Shown here piece after piece: positions 1 to 5,966 of a stretch of 6,054 bases of DNA. The DNA is from CAXBCP01 sp038120765. GTDB lineage: Bacteria; Pseudomonadota; Alphaproteobacteria; MPNO01; UBA830. The stretch is from positions 1-6,054 of the forward strand of contig JAYOMI010000153.1 in assembly GCA_038120765.1 (NCBI GenBank), in the 5' to 3' direction. The notes under the pieces were generated by a model. It saw only the letters and a list, made by a program, of their open reading frames with translations, made no database searches and was not told where the DNA came from. Position 1 is the first letter of the stretch. Every line of letters begins with the position of its first letter. Position numbers and translations under genes: made by a program.

Positions 1-127
1 TGCCGCGGCGATGACGCGAATGCGCGAAGCCGGCGTGGAGATCGTGACGTCGGAAATGATCGTTTTCGAGTGGCTCGAAAAAGCGGGTACGGATGAGTTC
101 CGGGAACTCAGCCGGTTATTGAAGTAG
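1..127 (+). CDS. Isochorismatase-family cysteine hydrolase, C-terminal end only
   Basis: This is the 3' end of a gene that begins before the window. Reading from base 2, 41 codons are open to a TAG at 125-127. The tail contains EAGVEIVTSEMIVFEWLEKA followed by EFRELSRLLK. This resembles the C-terminus of isochorismatase-like (YcaC-type) hydrolases, in which a helix of the type 'M..AGV..VTSEM.LFEWL' is followed by 'FR.(I/L)S.L(I/L)K'. Family members are cytoplasmic cysteine hydrolases acting on amide or ester bonds, with widely varying substrates. The catalytic Asp-Lys-Cys residues would lie upstream of the window, so activity cannot be judged. The next gene starts 10 nt after the stop on the same strand, which suggests co-transcription. 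The family call rests on the C-terminal pattern only and no substrate can be proposed. Confidence 0.72.
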   Translation, partial: AAAMTRMREAGVEIVTSEMIVFEWLEKAGTDEFRELSRLLK

Positions 128-137
128 GAAGCCCGGA

Positions 138-839
138 ATGACCGACAGACCAACGCTTTTACTGCTTCCCGGCCTCCTCTGCGACCCGCGACTTTGGAAA
201 CCGCAGGCAGACGCGCTGTCCGATATTGCCGATATCGTTATTGCCGATATGACCCGCGACGAAACGATGTCCGGCATGGCGTCCCGCGCGCTGGACGCAG
301 CGCCGGAGAAATTCGCGCTCGCCGGCCTGTCCATGGGCGGCTACGTCGCGCTTGAAATCATGCGCAAGGCGCCGGAGAGGGTGACGCGCCTCGCCCTGCT
401 GGACACAGGCGCGCGCGCCGATACGCCGGAACAGACGACACGGCGGAGAGACCTGATCGGACTTGCCGACCGTGGGGAGTTCAAGGCCGTAAGCCCACGT
501 CTGCTGCCGCTTTTTATCCATGAAGACCGTCTGAGCGATAGGCCTTTGGTCGACGTTATTACCGCGATGGCGGACAGCGTGGGCAAGGATGCCTTCCTGC
601 GTCAGCAGAAGGCGATCATGGGGCGTCCTGACAGCCGTCCGGACCTGCCGGGAATTGCCTGTCCCACCCTGGTCATCTGTGGCCGCGATGACGTTTTGAC
701 CCCGCTCGCCCTCAGCGAGGAGATTGCGGGGCTGATACCGGGTGCCGATCTTGTCCTGATTGACGATTGCGGTCATCTCTCGACGATGGAACGGTCGGAA
801 GCTGTCAACGCCGCGCTTCGGGAATGGCTCGCCCGCTAG
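138..839 (+). CDS. Alpha/beta-fold hydrolase
   Basis: A complete 233-residue alpha/beta hydrolase. The N-terminus shows the first strand and oxyanion-hole region (LLLLPGLLCDPRLW, about residues 7-20). The nucleophile elbow GLSMG is at 63-67, with Ser65 as nucleophile. The acid is most likely Asp185 in GRDDVLTP (182-189), and the base is His213 in CGHLSTMER. The cap region between the core halves (about 95-165) is short and helical. The catalytic triad is therefore intact and the length is normal for the family. There is no signal peptide, so a cytoplasmic enzyme is expected. The ATG at 138 is preceded by AGGAAG at 126-131, a good ribosome-binding site. The gene lies 10 nt after the isochorismatase-type gene and probably shares its transcript. 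Substrate is unknown: family members include esterases, lactonases and C-C hydrolases, and the sequence does not discriminate among them. Confidence 0.93.
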   Translation: MTDRPTLLLLPGLLCDPRLWKPQADALSDIADIVIADMTRDETMSGMASRALDAAPEKFALAGLSMGGYVALEIMRKAPERVTRLALLDTGARADTPEQTTRRRDLIGLADRGEFKAVSPRLLPLFIHEDRLSDRPLVDVITAMADSVGKDAFLRQQKAIMGRPDSRPDLPGIACPTLVICGRDDVLTPLALSEEIAGLIPGADLVLIDDCGHLSTMERSEAVNAALREWLAR

Positions 840-842
840 ATC

Positions 843-1331
843 TTATCGCGTCGCATCGCTGGCGATTTTGGCGAAAATCGCATCCAGTTCCTTCGCCATC
901 GCATCGAGTTCCGCGTTTTTGTACGGACCGAAGACGCTCGATGGCGTGCGATAGGTGAGGGTGGCTTTGCCGTTGCCGGGATCTTCCGTGATGTAGTAGC
1001 GGATCGGCGCTTCTATACCGGCTCGAACGCTCGCTTTCAGCATGCGGATAGCGAACTCCGGGCGAAAGACCATAATGACCATATTGCCCGGGATCGTTTT
1101 ACCGATGCTTTTCGCGCCCACCGTCGCACTGGCCCTGGCGACGAGGCCCATCTTGTTCATCTTGATCGCATTGGTGAGGCTTTCGACCAGCGCACCATAG
1201 GTTTTGCCGGTTTTTATCTCGACGGTGCCGGGATACGGCGTGACCGTCTCGGCTTTGCCGATGGCCGGCAACGCCAGGCTCCCCGCAGCAACGATGCCGG
1301 CGAGGGCAAGTGTTCTGAAAGTTCTGATCAT
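843..1331 (-). CDS. Exported DUF302 domain protein
   Basis: I place the start at the ATG whose complement is 1329-1331. This gives 162 residues with a clean signal peptide: basic MIRTFRT, a hydrophobic stretch at about 8-23, and a probable cleavage site after GKA near residue 27. An in-frame TTG at 1400 would add 23 polar, cysteine-containing residues ahead of the signal peptide and is unlikely. The mature part (about 35-155) resembles DUF302: a beta-alpha start (GTVEIKTGKTYGALVESL), a central 'GNMVIMVFRPEFAIRMLKA' segment, then 'APIRYYITEDPGNGKATLTY' and a C-terminal helix. DUF302 proteins are small and of unknown biochemical function; many are predicted to be exported, as here. The gene is downstream of parE on the same strand, 118 nt away, and its stop faces the alpha/beta hydrolase stop with only 3 nt between. 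No terminator is visible at that junction. Confidence 0.85.
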   Translation of the reverse strand: MIRTFRTLALAGIVAAGSLALPAIGKAETVTPYPGTVEIKTGKTYGALVESLTNAIKMNKMGLVARASATVGAKSIGKTIPGNMVIMVFRPEFAIRMLKASVRAGIEAPIRYYITEDPGNGKATLTYRTPSSVFGPYKNAELDAMAKELDAIFAKIASDATR

Positions 1332-1449
1332 TCTCTTTTTCCCATTCCCGTTTGATATCGACCGGCAACAGGTATGGGAGTGAACGGCATTTTGAGCCAA
1401 TCAATTTTTGATGAGCCGAATGCTTTCCGGTTGGCGACCGCGGCGCGAA

Positions 1450-3462
1450 TTAAACGTCGATGTAATCGACCTTCTTGGCGTTCTGCTGGATGAATTTCAG
1501 CCGCATTTCCGGTTTTCGGCCCATCAGGCGCTCGACCAGATCCGCGGTCGAACCTTCCTTTGCCTTTGCCACGCGCTTGGAACGCTTTGCCGGAAGCAGT
1601 TCTTCGCCATCGGGCAGTACGACTTTGAGCAGCGTCCGGGTTTCCGGCCGCATGGTCGTCTCCTTCAACTGGGCCGGAGGCATTTCACCGAGGCCTTTGA
1701 AGCGGCTGATCTCGATCTTGCCGCGTCCCGTGAATGTCGTCTCCAGGAGCTCGTCCTTGTGCGCATCGTCACGGGCGTAAACGGTGGTGTTGCCCTGGTT
1801 GATCCGATAGAGCGGGGGCATGGCAAGATAGAGATTCCCGTCGGCGATCATCTGCGGCATTTCGCGATAAAAGAATGTCATCAGCAGCGACGCGATGTGG
1901 GCGCCGTCGACATCGGCGTCGGTCATGATGATGACGCGTTCGTAGCGGAGCTTGTCGCCGTCGTAGTTTTCGCCGTAACCGCAGCCGAGCGCCTGGATCA
2001 GGTCGGTAATTTCCTGATTGGCGCGCATCTTGTCTTCGGTGGCGCTGGCGACGTTCAGAATCTTGCCGCGCAGCGGCAGGATCGCCTGGGTTTTGCGGTC
2101 GCGCGCCTGCTTTGCGGAGCCGCCTGCGGAATCGCCCTCGACCAGGAATATTTCGGTTCCCGCCGCGGCGCCCGCGGCGCAATCCGACAGCTTGCCGGGC
2201 AGGCGTACCTTCCGGGTGGGCGTCTTGCGCGCGAATTCGCGATCCTTGCGCTTCTGGAGACGGTCCTCCGCGCGCTCAATGACATGTTCCAGCAGATCGT
2301 TCGCAGCCTGCGGGTTGCCCGTCAGATAGTGGTCGAAATGGTCTTTTACCGATGTATCGACAAGCTTTGCGACCCCGGGCGAGGAGAGCTTCTCCTTGGT
2401 CTGTCCCTGGAATTCCGGTTCCGGGATGAAAACGGACAGAATGCCGGCCGAGCCGCTTATCACGTCGTCGCCGGTGATGATGCTGGCGCGTTTCTTGCCC
2501 GACATCTCGCCATAGGCTTTCAGCCCGCGGGCGAGTGCCGTACGCAATCCGTTTTCATGGGTGCCGCCCTCGGGGGTGGGCACTGTATTGCAATAGGATG
2601 CGATGGTCGCTTCGCCGCGTTCCGGCCAGGCAATTGCCCATTCGGCGCGTCCGCCGCCGTTGAGATCGGCTTCGCCCGTAAAGGGAAGCCCGGTAACGGT
2701 TTCGCGCCCGTCGAGGGCCATTTCGAGATAGTCCGACAGACCGCCCGGGAAGTGCAGGGTGTCTTTCTCGGGAGTGGAATCTTTCCCGGTGATCAGGCCG
2801 GGCGCGCAGGACCAGCGGATTTCAACACCCTTGAACAGATAGGCCTTTGCCTTGGCCATCGTATAGAGCAGGTGGGGCTTGAAGGCGCAGTTGGAACTGC
2901 CGAAAATTTCCGGATCGGGGCGAAAGCTGATGGATGTGCCGCGCCTGTTCGAGGCCTTGCCGATCTCCTTGAGCTTTCCCTTGGGTTTTCCCTGGCTGTA
3001 GCTCTGCGCCCATATCTGCTTGTCGCGGGCGATCTCGACATGCAGTTCACTGGATAGCGCATTGACGACCGAGAGGCCGACCCCGTGAAGACCGCCCGAT
3101 GTTTTATAGGCATCGCCACCGAACTTGCCGCCCGAATGGAGGGTTGTCAGAACGACTTCAAGCGCTGACTTGTCCTTGAACTTCGGGTGGGGATCCACCG
3201 GGATGCCGCGCCCGTTATCGCGTACCGTCACCAGGCCGTCTTCCGACAGCTCGAATTCTATCCAGCTGGCGTGTCCCGCGACGGCCTCATCCATCGAATT
3301 ATCGAGGATTTCCGCCGCCAGGTGATGCAGGGCGCGTTCATCGGTGCCGCCGATATACATGCCGGGGCGTTTGCGTACCGGCTCCAGCCCTTCGAGAACC
3401 TCGATATCCTTTGCCGAATATTGTTTCTTCTTCGACGAGTCGTTTTCAAAAAGATCAGTCAT
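1450..3462 (-). CDS. parE: DNA topoisomerase IV subunit B (ParE)
   Basis: A 670-residue type IIA topoisomerase ATPase subunit. With ParC it decatenates and relaxes chromosomes, using ATP-driven strand passage. The GHKL ATPase domain has AEILDNSMDEA (catalytic Glu51, Mg-binding Asn55), DNGRGIP (82-88), and the ATP-lid glycine loop GGLHGVGLSVVNALS (123-137). The transducer domain carries QTKEKL, with the ATP-contacting Lys356. The TOPRIM domain has EGDSAGG (442-448, Glu442) and the DADVDG metal site (Asp515, 517, 519), followed by RFKGLGEM (587-594). The ending 'LMGRKPEMRLKFIQ...' and the SAKQARDRKTQAILPLRGKILNV segment favour ParE over GyrB. The length is as expected and no key residue is missing. 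The ATG has only a purine run (AGAGAG) very close to it rather than a well-spaced Shine-Dalgarno. The N-terminal alignment to 'IEVLEGLEPVRKRPGMYIG' still supports this start. It is divergent from the thioesterase gene. I see no clear terminator in the 118 nt after its stop. Confidence 0.96.
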   Translation of the reverse strand: MTDLFENDSSKKKQYSAKDIEVLEGLEPVRKRPGMYIGGTDERALHHLAAEILDNSMDEAVAGHASWIEFELSEDGLVTVRDNGRGIPVDPHPKFKDKSALEVVLTTLHSGGKFGGDAYKTSGGLHGVGLSVVNALSSELHVEIARDKQIWAQSYSQGKPKGKLKEIGKASNRRGTSISFRPDPEIFGSSNCAFKPHLLYTMAKAKAYLFKGVEIRWSCAPGLITGKDSTPEKDTLHFPGGLSDYLEMALDGRETVTGLPFTGEADLNGGGRAEWAIAWPERGEATIASYCNTVPTPEGGTHENGLRTALARGLKAYGEMSGKKRASIITGDDVISGSAGILSVFIPEPEFQGQTKEKLSSPGVAKLVDTSVKDHFDHYLTGNPQAANDLLEHVIERAEDRLQKRKDREFARKTPTRKVRLPGKLSDCAAGAAAGTEIFLVEGDSAGGSAKQARDRKTQAILPLRGKILNVASATEDKMRANQEITDLIQALGCGYGENYDGDKLRYERVIIMTDADVDGAHIASLLMTFFYREMPQMIADGNLYLAMPPLYRINQGNTTVYARDDAHKDELLETTFTGRGKIEISRFKGLGEMPPAQLKETTMRPETRTLLKVVLPDGEELLPAKRSKRVAKAKEGSTADLVERLMGRKPEMRLKFIQQNAKKVDYIDV

Positions 3463-3480
3463 AACTCTCTATATACTCGT

Positions 3481-3504
3481 AGTGTCTTCCGGCCAGAAGA
3501 CACT
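3481..3504. promoter_or_regulatory. 24-bp palindrome between divergent parE and thioesterase genes
   Basis: AGTGTCTTC (3481-3489) and GAAGACACT (3496-3504) are perfect 9-bp inverted repeats around the 6-bp centre CGGCCA. The inner GGCC is itself self-complementary, so only one C/A pair breaks the symmetry. The palindrome ends 18 nt before the parE start codon and lies in the only divergent promoter region of the window. It could be the operator of a dimeric regulator of parE. As RNA it would form a stable hairpin in a parE leader, if transcription starts upstream of it. On the plus strand it is followed by CTTTTC, a weak terminator-like tail, but no plus-strand gene precedes it. Its function is inferred. 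Confidence 0.5.
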
Positions 3505-3535
3505 CTTTTCAACCACGGGGCCACAGCATAAAGTG

Positions 3536-3563
3536 CTGATATTCAATAATACCACGATATATT
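3536..3563 (+). promoter_or_regulatory. Candidate sigma-70-type promoter of the thioesterase gene, with a very short leader
   Basis: CTGATA (3536-3541) matches four of six bases of the -35 consensus. TATATT (3558-3563) matches five of six of the -10 consensus, and the spacer is 16 bp. The start codon follows the -10 hexamer by only 9 nt, so transcription would begin about 2-4 nt before the ATG, giving a nearly leaderless message. The lack of a well-spaced Shine-Dalgarno before the ATG fits this. The AT-rich context makes a chance match possible. Confidence 0.33.
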
Positions 3564-3572
3564 GTAGAGAAC

Positions 3573-3980
3573 ATGACTGATCGCAAACCCAAGTCGAATC
3601 GCCCTCCCGATATCGAGCCCGCTATCCGCGCGATTGCCATGCCGGCGAGCGCCAACGGTAACGGCGATATCTTCGGCGGCTGGATTATGTCGCAGATGGA
3701 TCTGGCGGGCGGGACGGTCGCGTCCCTGGAGGCACATGGGCGGGTTGCGACGGTCGGGGTCAAGGAAATAGCGTTTCATGTCCCGGTTGCGATTGGCGAT
3801 CTCGTCAGCTGCTATGCGCAGTTGAAACGCCGGGGGAGAACCTCTGTAACGACGCATATCGAGGTATGGGTGCGGCGTCGGGATGTGCTTATCGAACTGA
3901 AGGTGACCGAAGGCGAATTCACCTATGTCGCCATCGATGAAAACGGTGCGCCGAAACCACTACCGCCGGGGGATGCATGA
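3573..3980 (+). CDS. yciA: YciA-like acyl-CoA thioesterase (hotdog fold)
   Basis: A 135-residue single-hotdog thioesterase that would hydrolyse acyl-CoA to free acid and CoA in the cytoplasm. The family signature is nearly complete: AIRAIAMPASANGNGDIFGGW (about 17-37), then IMSQMDLAGG, where Asp43 matches the catalytic aspartate of YciA-type enzymes. Next come GRVATVGVKEIAFHVPVAIGD (56-76) and the second half, 'GRTSVTTHIEVWVRR' to 'VTEGEFTYVAID'. The length agrees with E. coli YciA at about 132 residues. Family members form hexamers and accept a broad range of acyl chains; the preferred chain length cannot be read from sequence. The ATG is preceded by only a close purine stretch (AGAGA), without a normally spaced Shine-Dalgarno. 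The stop overlaps the next start as ATGA at 3977-3980, which implies translational coupling to the downstream secreted protein gene. Confidence 0.92.
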   Translation: MTDRKPKSNRPPDIEPAIRAIAMPASANGNGDIFGGWIMSQMDLAGGTVASLEAHGRVATVGVKEIAFHVPVAIGDLVSCYAQLKRRGRTSVTTHIEVWVRRRDVLIELKVTEGEFTYVAIDENGAPKPLPPGDA

Positions 3981-4383
3981 CGAAGATATCCTGCCACCGA
4001 TTTATTGCCGTTCTTGCGATAGCGCTTTTTGGATTTTCACTACCCGGACTGGCGGGAACGCCGAAGGTGGCGTATGCGCGGATCTTCAAGCTGGGGAAAA
4101 CCAGCTACCAGTTCCAGGTTACGGTGGAGCATGAAGATACCAGTTGGGTCATTTTGTAGACAAGTGGGAGATCATCGGTCCGGGAGGGCAGGTGCTCGGC
4201 ACCCGCGTTCTTAATCACCCGCATATCGGCGAGCTCCATTTCATGCGGGAGTTGCGCGGCGTGACGATTCCGGAGGGGGGCGAGTACGTCATCATTCGTG
4301 TCCATGACAAGGTGCATGGATACGGGCGCGAAAAACTGATGAAGCTGCCGACGGGCGACAAAACGGATACGGGAATTCAATAA
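3977..4383 (+). pseudogene. Small secreted protein of unknown function, broken by a one-base frameshift
   Basis: The first frame (3977-4159) encodes a signal peptide (MTKISCHRF, then a hydrophobic core to about residue 25, probable cleavage near GLAG). The mature start KVAYARIFKLGKTSYQFQVTV leads into EHEDTSW and then stops at TAG 4157-4159. The other frame continues the same protein without a break as GHFVDKWEIIGPGG, VLGTRVLNHPHIGE, GVTIPEGGEYVIIRVHDKVHGYG, ending at TAA 4381-4383. Adding one base near the GGG at 4146-4148 would restore a single protein of about 135 residues reading DTSW-GHF-VDKWE. From memory, an uncharacterised family of small exported alphaproteobacterial proteins has a comparable 'DTGW..YAD.W' to 'LGTRVL.HPH' pattern. 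I see no canonical slippery heptamer at the junction, so programmed frameshifting is unlikely. A true inactivating deletion and a sequencing or assembly error both remain possible. Translation is coupled to the thioesterase by the ATGA overlap. Confidence 0.78.
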
Positions 4384-4413
4384 AAAAAGGGCCACCCCGC
4401 AGGGTGGCCCTTT
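4382..4413. terminator. Bidirectional rho-independent terminator
   Basis: GGGCCACCC (4389-4397) pairs perfectly with GGGTGGCCC (4402-4410) around the 4-nt loop CGCA. On the minus strand the hairpin is followed by a run of seven T (complement of 4382-4388), an excellent terminator for glnA, whose stop is about 24 nt upstream of it. On the plus strand it starts 5 nt after the stop of the secreted-protein gene and is followed by TTTC, which is weaker. The position between two convergent genes fits a shared terminator. Confidence 0.93.
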
Positions 4414-4434
4414 CGATTGCCGGTATTCTGGCGA

Positions 4435-5847
4435 TCAGACGCTGTAATACATCTGGAATTCGACCGGATGCGGCGTGTGCTCGAAGCGATAGATTTCTTC
4501 CCACTTCAGCGCGATGTAGCCGTCAATCAGATCGTCCGGGAACACGTCGCCCTTGGTCAGGAATTCACGGTCCGCGTCGAGCGCTTCGACAGCTTCGCGC
4601 AGGCTGTGTGCAACCGTGGGAACGCCCTGGAGTTCTTCCGCGGGAAGATCGTACAGGTTCTTGTCCATCGGATCGCCGGGGTGGATCTTGTTCTGGATAC
4701 CGTCGATGCCGGCCATCAGCATGGCCGAGAAGGCGAAGTACGGATTGGCCGTCGGATCCGGGAAGCGAACCTCGACGCGCTTGCCTTTCGGCGATGTCGC
4801 ATACGGGATGCGGCATGAGGCCGAGCGGTTGCGGGCGGAGTAGGCGAGAAGCACGGGGGCTTCAAAACCCGGGATCAGGCGCTTGTAGCTGTTGGTCGAG
4901 GCATTCGTGAATGCGTTGATTGCCTTGGCATGCTTGATGATGCCGCCGATGTAGTAGAGGCAGGTTTCCGACAGGTCGGCATAGCCCGAACCGGCAAAAG
5001 TAGGCTTGCCGTCTTTCCAGATCGACTGGTGAACATGCATGCCCGAGCCGTTATCGCCGATGATGGGCTTCGGCATAAACGTCGCCGTCTTGCCGTATGA
5101 GTGCGCGACGTTATGGACGCAGTACTTGTAGATCTGCACCCAGTCGGCGACCTTCAGCAGTTCGTTGAACTTGATGCCGAGTTCGTGCTGGCTCGGTGCA
5201 ACCTCATGGTGATGCTTTTCGGTGGTGACGCCCATTTCTTCAATAACGGTCAGCATCTCGGCGCGCAGGTCGGTCATCGAATCCACCGGCGGAACCGGGA
5301 AATAGCCGCCCTTCGGACCCGGACGATGGCCGGTATTGCCGCCTTCGAGCTCAGCGCCTGAGTTGTAGGGGCCTTCTTCTTCGTTCAGCTGGTAGAACGT
5401 CTTGTTGGCTGAAACGTCGAAGCGGACATCGTCGAAGATGAAGAATTCGAGTTCCGGTCCGAAGACGGCGGTGTCGCCAAGGCCGGTCTGTTCCAGATAG
5501 GCCTGGGCGCGACGGGCGGTCGACCGCGGGTCGCGGCTGTAGGGCTGGCCTGTGCTCGGCTCGATGACGTCGCAGAAGACGATCAGCTGTTCCTGCGCGG
5601 CAAACGGGTCCATGACGGCGGTCGAGCAGTCGGGCATGAGCGTCATGTCGGATTCGTTGATGTCTTTCCAGCCGGCAATCGACGAGCCGTCGAACATGAT
5701 GCCGTCCGTCAGCATGTCTTCGTCCACGGTACCCACAGACTGTGCGGTGTGCTGCCACTTGCCGCGGGGATCGGTGAACCGGAAGTCCACATACTTTACG
5801 TTGTTTTCCTCAATCATCTTGAAGACGTTTTTGATATCATCCGACAT
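4435..5847 (-). CDS. glnA: Glutamine synthetase, type I (GlnA)
   Basis: A 470-residue type I glutamine synthetase. It condenses glutamate and ammonia with ATP to give glutamine, as a cytoplasmic dodecamer. The N-terminal beta-grasp domain carries FDGSSIAGW (52-60). Catalytic-domain landmarks are PELEFF (metal ligands Glu132 and Glu134), HHHEVAPSQHELGIKF (212-227, containing Glu222), and GDNGSGMHVHQS (264-275, metal ligand His271). Further on are NRSASCRIP (340-348) and VEVRFPDPTANPY (358-370, Glu359). The adenylylation loop NLYDLP at 397-402 has Tyr399 at the position modified by GlnE in enterobacterial enzymes, so covalent control of activity is expected. The length is typical and all key residues are present. 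The start is supported by AAGGA (complement of 5856-5860), 8 nt before the ATG. It lies 119 nt downstream of glnB, consistent with a glnB-glnA operon, and ends at a strong terminator. Confidence 0.98.
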   Translation of the reverse strand: MSDDIKNVFKMIEENNVKYVDFRFTDPRGKWQHTAQSVGTVDEDMLTDGIMFDGSSIAGWKDINESDMTLMPDCSTAVMDPFAAQEQLIVFCDVIEPSTGQPYSRDPRSTARRAQAYLEQTGLGDTAVFGPELEFFIFDDVRFDVSANKTFYQLNEEEGPYNSGAELEGGNTGHRPGPKGGYFPVPPVDSMTDLRAEMLTVIEEMGVTTEKHHHEVAPSQHELGIKFNELLKVADWVQIYKYCVHNVAHSYGKTATFMPKPIIGDNGSGMHVHQSIWKDGKPTFAGSGYADLSETCLYYIGGIIKHAKAINAFTNASTNSYKRLIPGFEAPVLLAYSARNRSASCRIPYATSPKGKRVEVRFPDPTANPYFAFSAMLMAGIDGIQNKIHPGDPMDKNLYDLPAEELQGVPTVAHSLREAVEALDADREFLTKGDVFPDDLIDGYIALKWEEIYRFEHTPHPVEFQMYYSV

Positions 5848-5862
5848 CTTGGTGTTCCTTTC

Positions 5863-5888
5863 TGTGACGTAAGTCTTGTTTGTGACGT
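5863..5888. repeat. Direct repeat pair TGTGACGT upstream of glnA
   Basis: TGTGACGT occurs at 5863-5870 and again at 5881-5888, 18 bp apart start to start. Read on the transcribed (minus) strand this is ACGTCACA twice, just ahead of the glnA ribosome-binding site. Two copies of an 8-mer in a 119-nt spacer are suggestive of a protein site, but short repeats can arise by chance and no known regulator consensus is recognised. Confidence 0.3.
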
Positions 5889-5901
5889 GTGCAGGCCGGG
5901 C

Positions 5902-5928
5902 AAAAGAACTGGCCAGAGGATTCTGGCC
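5902..5928 (-). promoter_or_regulatory. Hairpin in the glnB-glnA spacer, possible attenuator or partial terminator
   Basis: On the minus strand GGCCAGA (complement of 5922-5928) pairs with TCTGGCC (complement of 5911-5917) around a 4-nt loop. This is a perfect 7-bp, GC-rich stem, followed by AG and then TTCTTTT. It resembles a weak rho-independent terminator between co-oriented glnB (stop at 5967) and glnA (start at 5847). It could lower read-through into glnA, or stabilise the 3' end of a separate glnB transcript after processing. The T-run is interrupted by one C, so termination would be incomplete. Confidence 0.5.
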
Positions 5929-5966
5929 GAGTGAATTTCCGGTCTGGAATTAGAAGTATCGCGTGA

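Noticed and set aside
225..250. Repeated ATTGCCGATAT (225-235 and 240-250)
   Set aside because: The 15-bp period is in frame and encodes the I-A-D / I-A-D part of a strand in the hydrolase core. It is best explained by coding constraint, not a repeat element.
159..776. A 205-codon open frame antisense to the alpha/beta hydrolase
   Set aside because: It is a compositional shadow: its product is rich in Arg, Gly and Gln with no family pattern, while the plus strand encodes an intact catalytic triad.
1332..1400. N-terminal extension of the DUF302 protein from a TTG codon
   Set aside because: It would place 23 polar residues, including two adjacent cysteines, ahead of an otherwise normal signal peptide. 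The ATG at 1329-1331 gives a standard exported protein.
1400..1412. Short inverted repeat ATCAA-TTT-TTGAT between the DUF302 gene and parE
   Set aside because: The stem is only 5 bp, AT-rich and weak, without a T-run after it in the direction of parE transcription. It is not convincing as a terminator.
1408..3057. A 549-codon open frame on the plus strand, antisense to parE
   Set aside because: It lies entirely within parE, whose ATPase and TOPRIM motifs are unmistakable. The antisense translation shows no recognisable domain. Long antisense frames are common opposite GC-rich genes with strong third-position bias.
4144..4383. Second frame of the secreted protein as an independent gene
   Set aside because: It would need a TTG start inside the upstream frame without a ribosome-binding site, and its sequence reads as a direct continuation of the upstream half.
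4416..4435. Second small inverted repeat (ATTGCCGG ... CTGGCGAT) beside the terminator
   Set aside because: It pairs only with two G-U wobbles, has no T-run, and overlaps the last base of the glnA stop codon. The adjacent perfect hairpin suffices for termination.
5900..5915. Sigma-54-like promoter (TGGCC...TTGC) on the minus strand upstream of glnA
   Set aside because: The GG and GC elements are one base too far apart (13 instead of 12) and the -24 box is imperfect. Sigma-54 spacing is strict, and the TGGCC is already accounted for as one arm of the hairpin.
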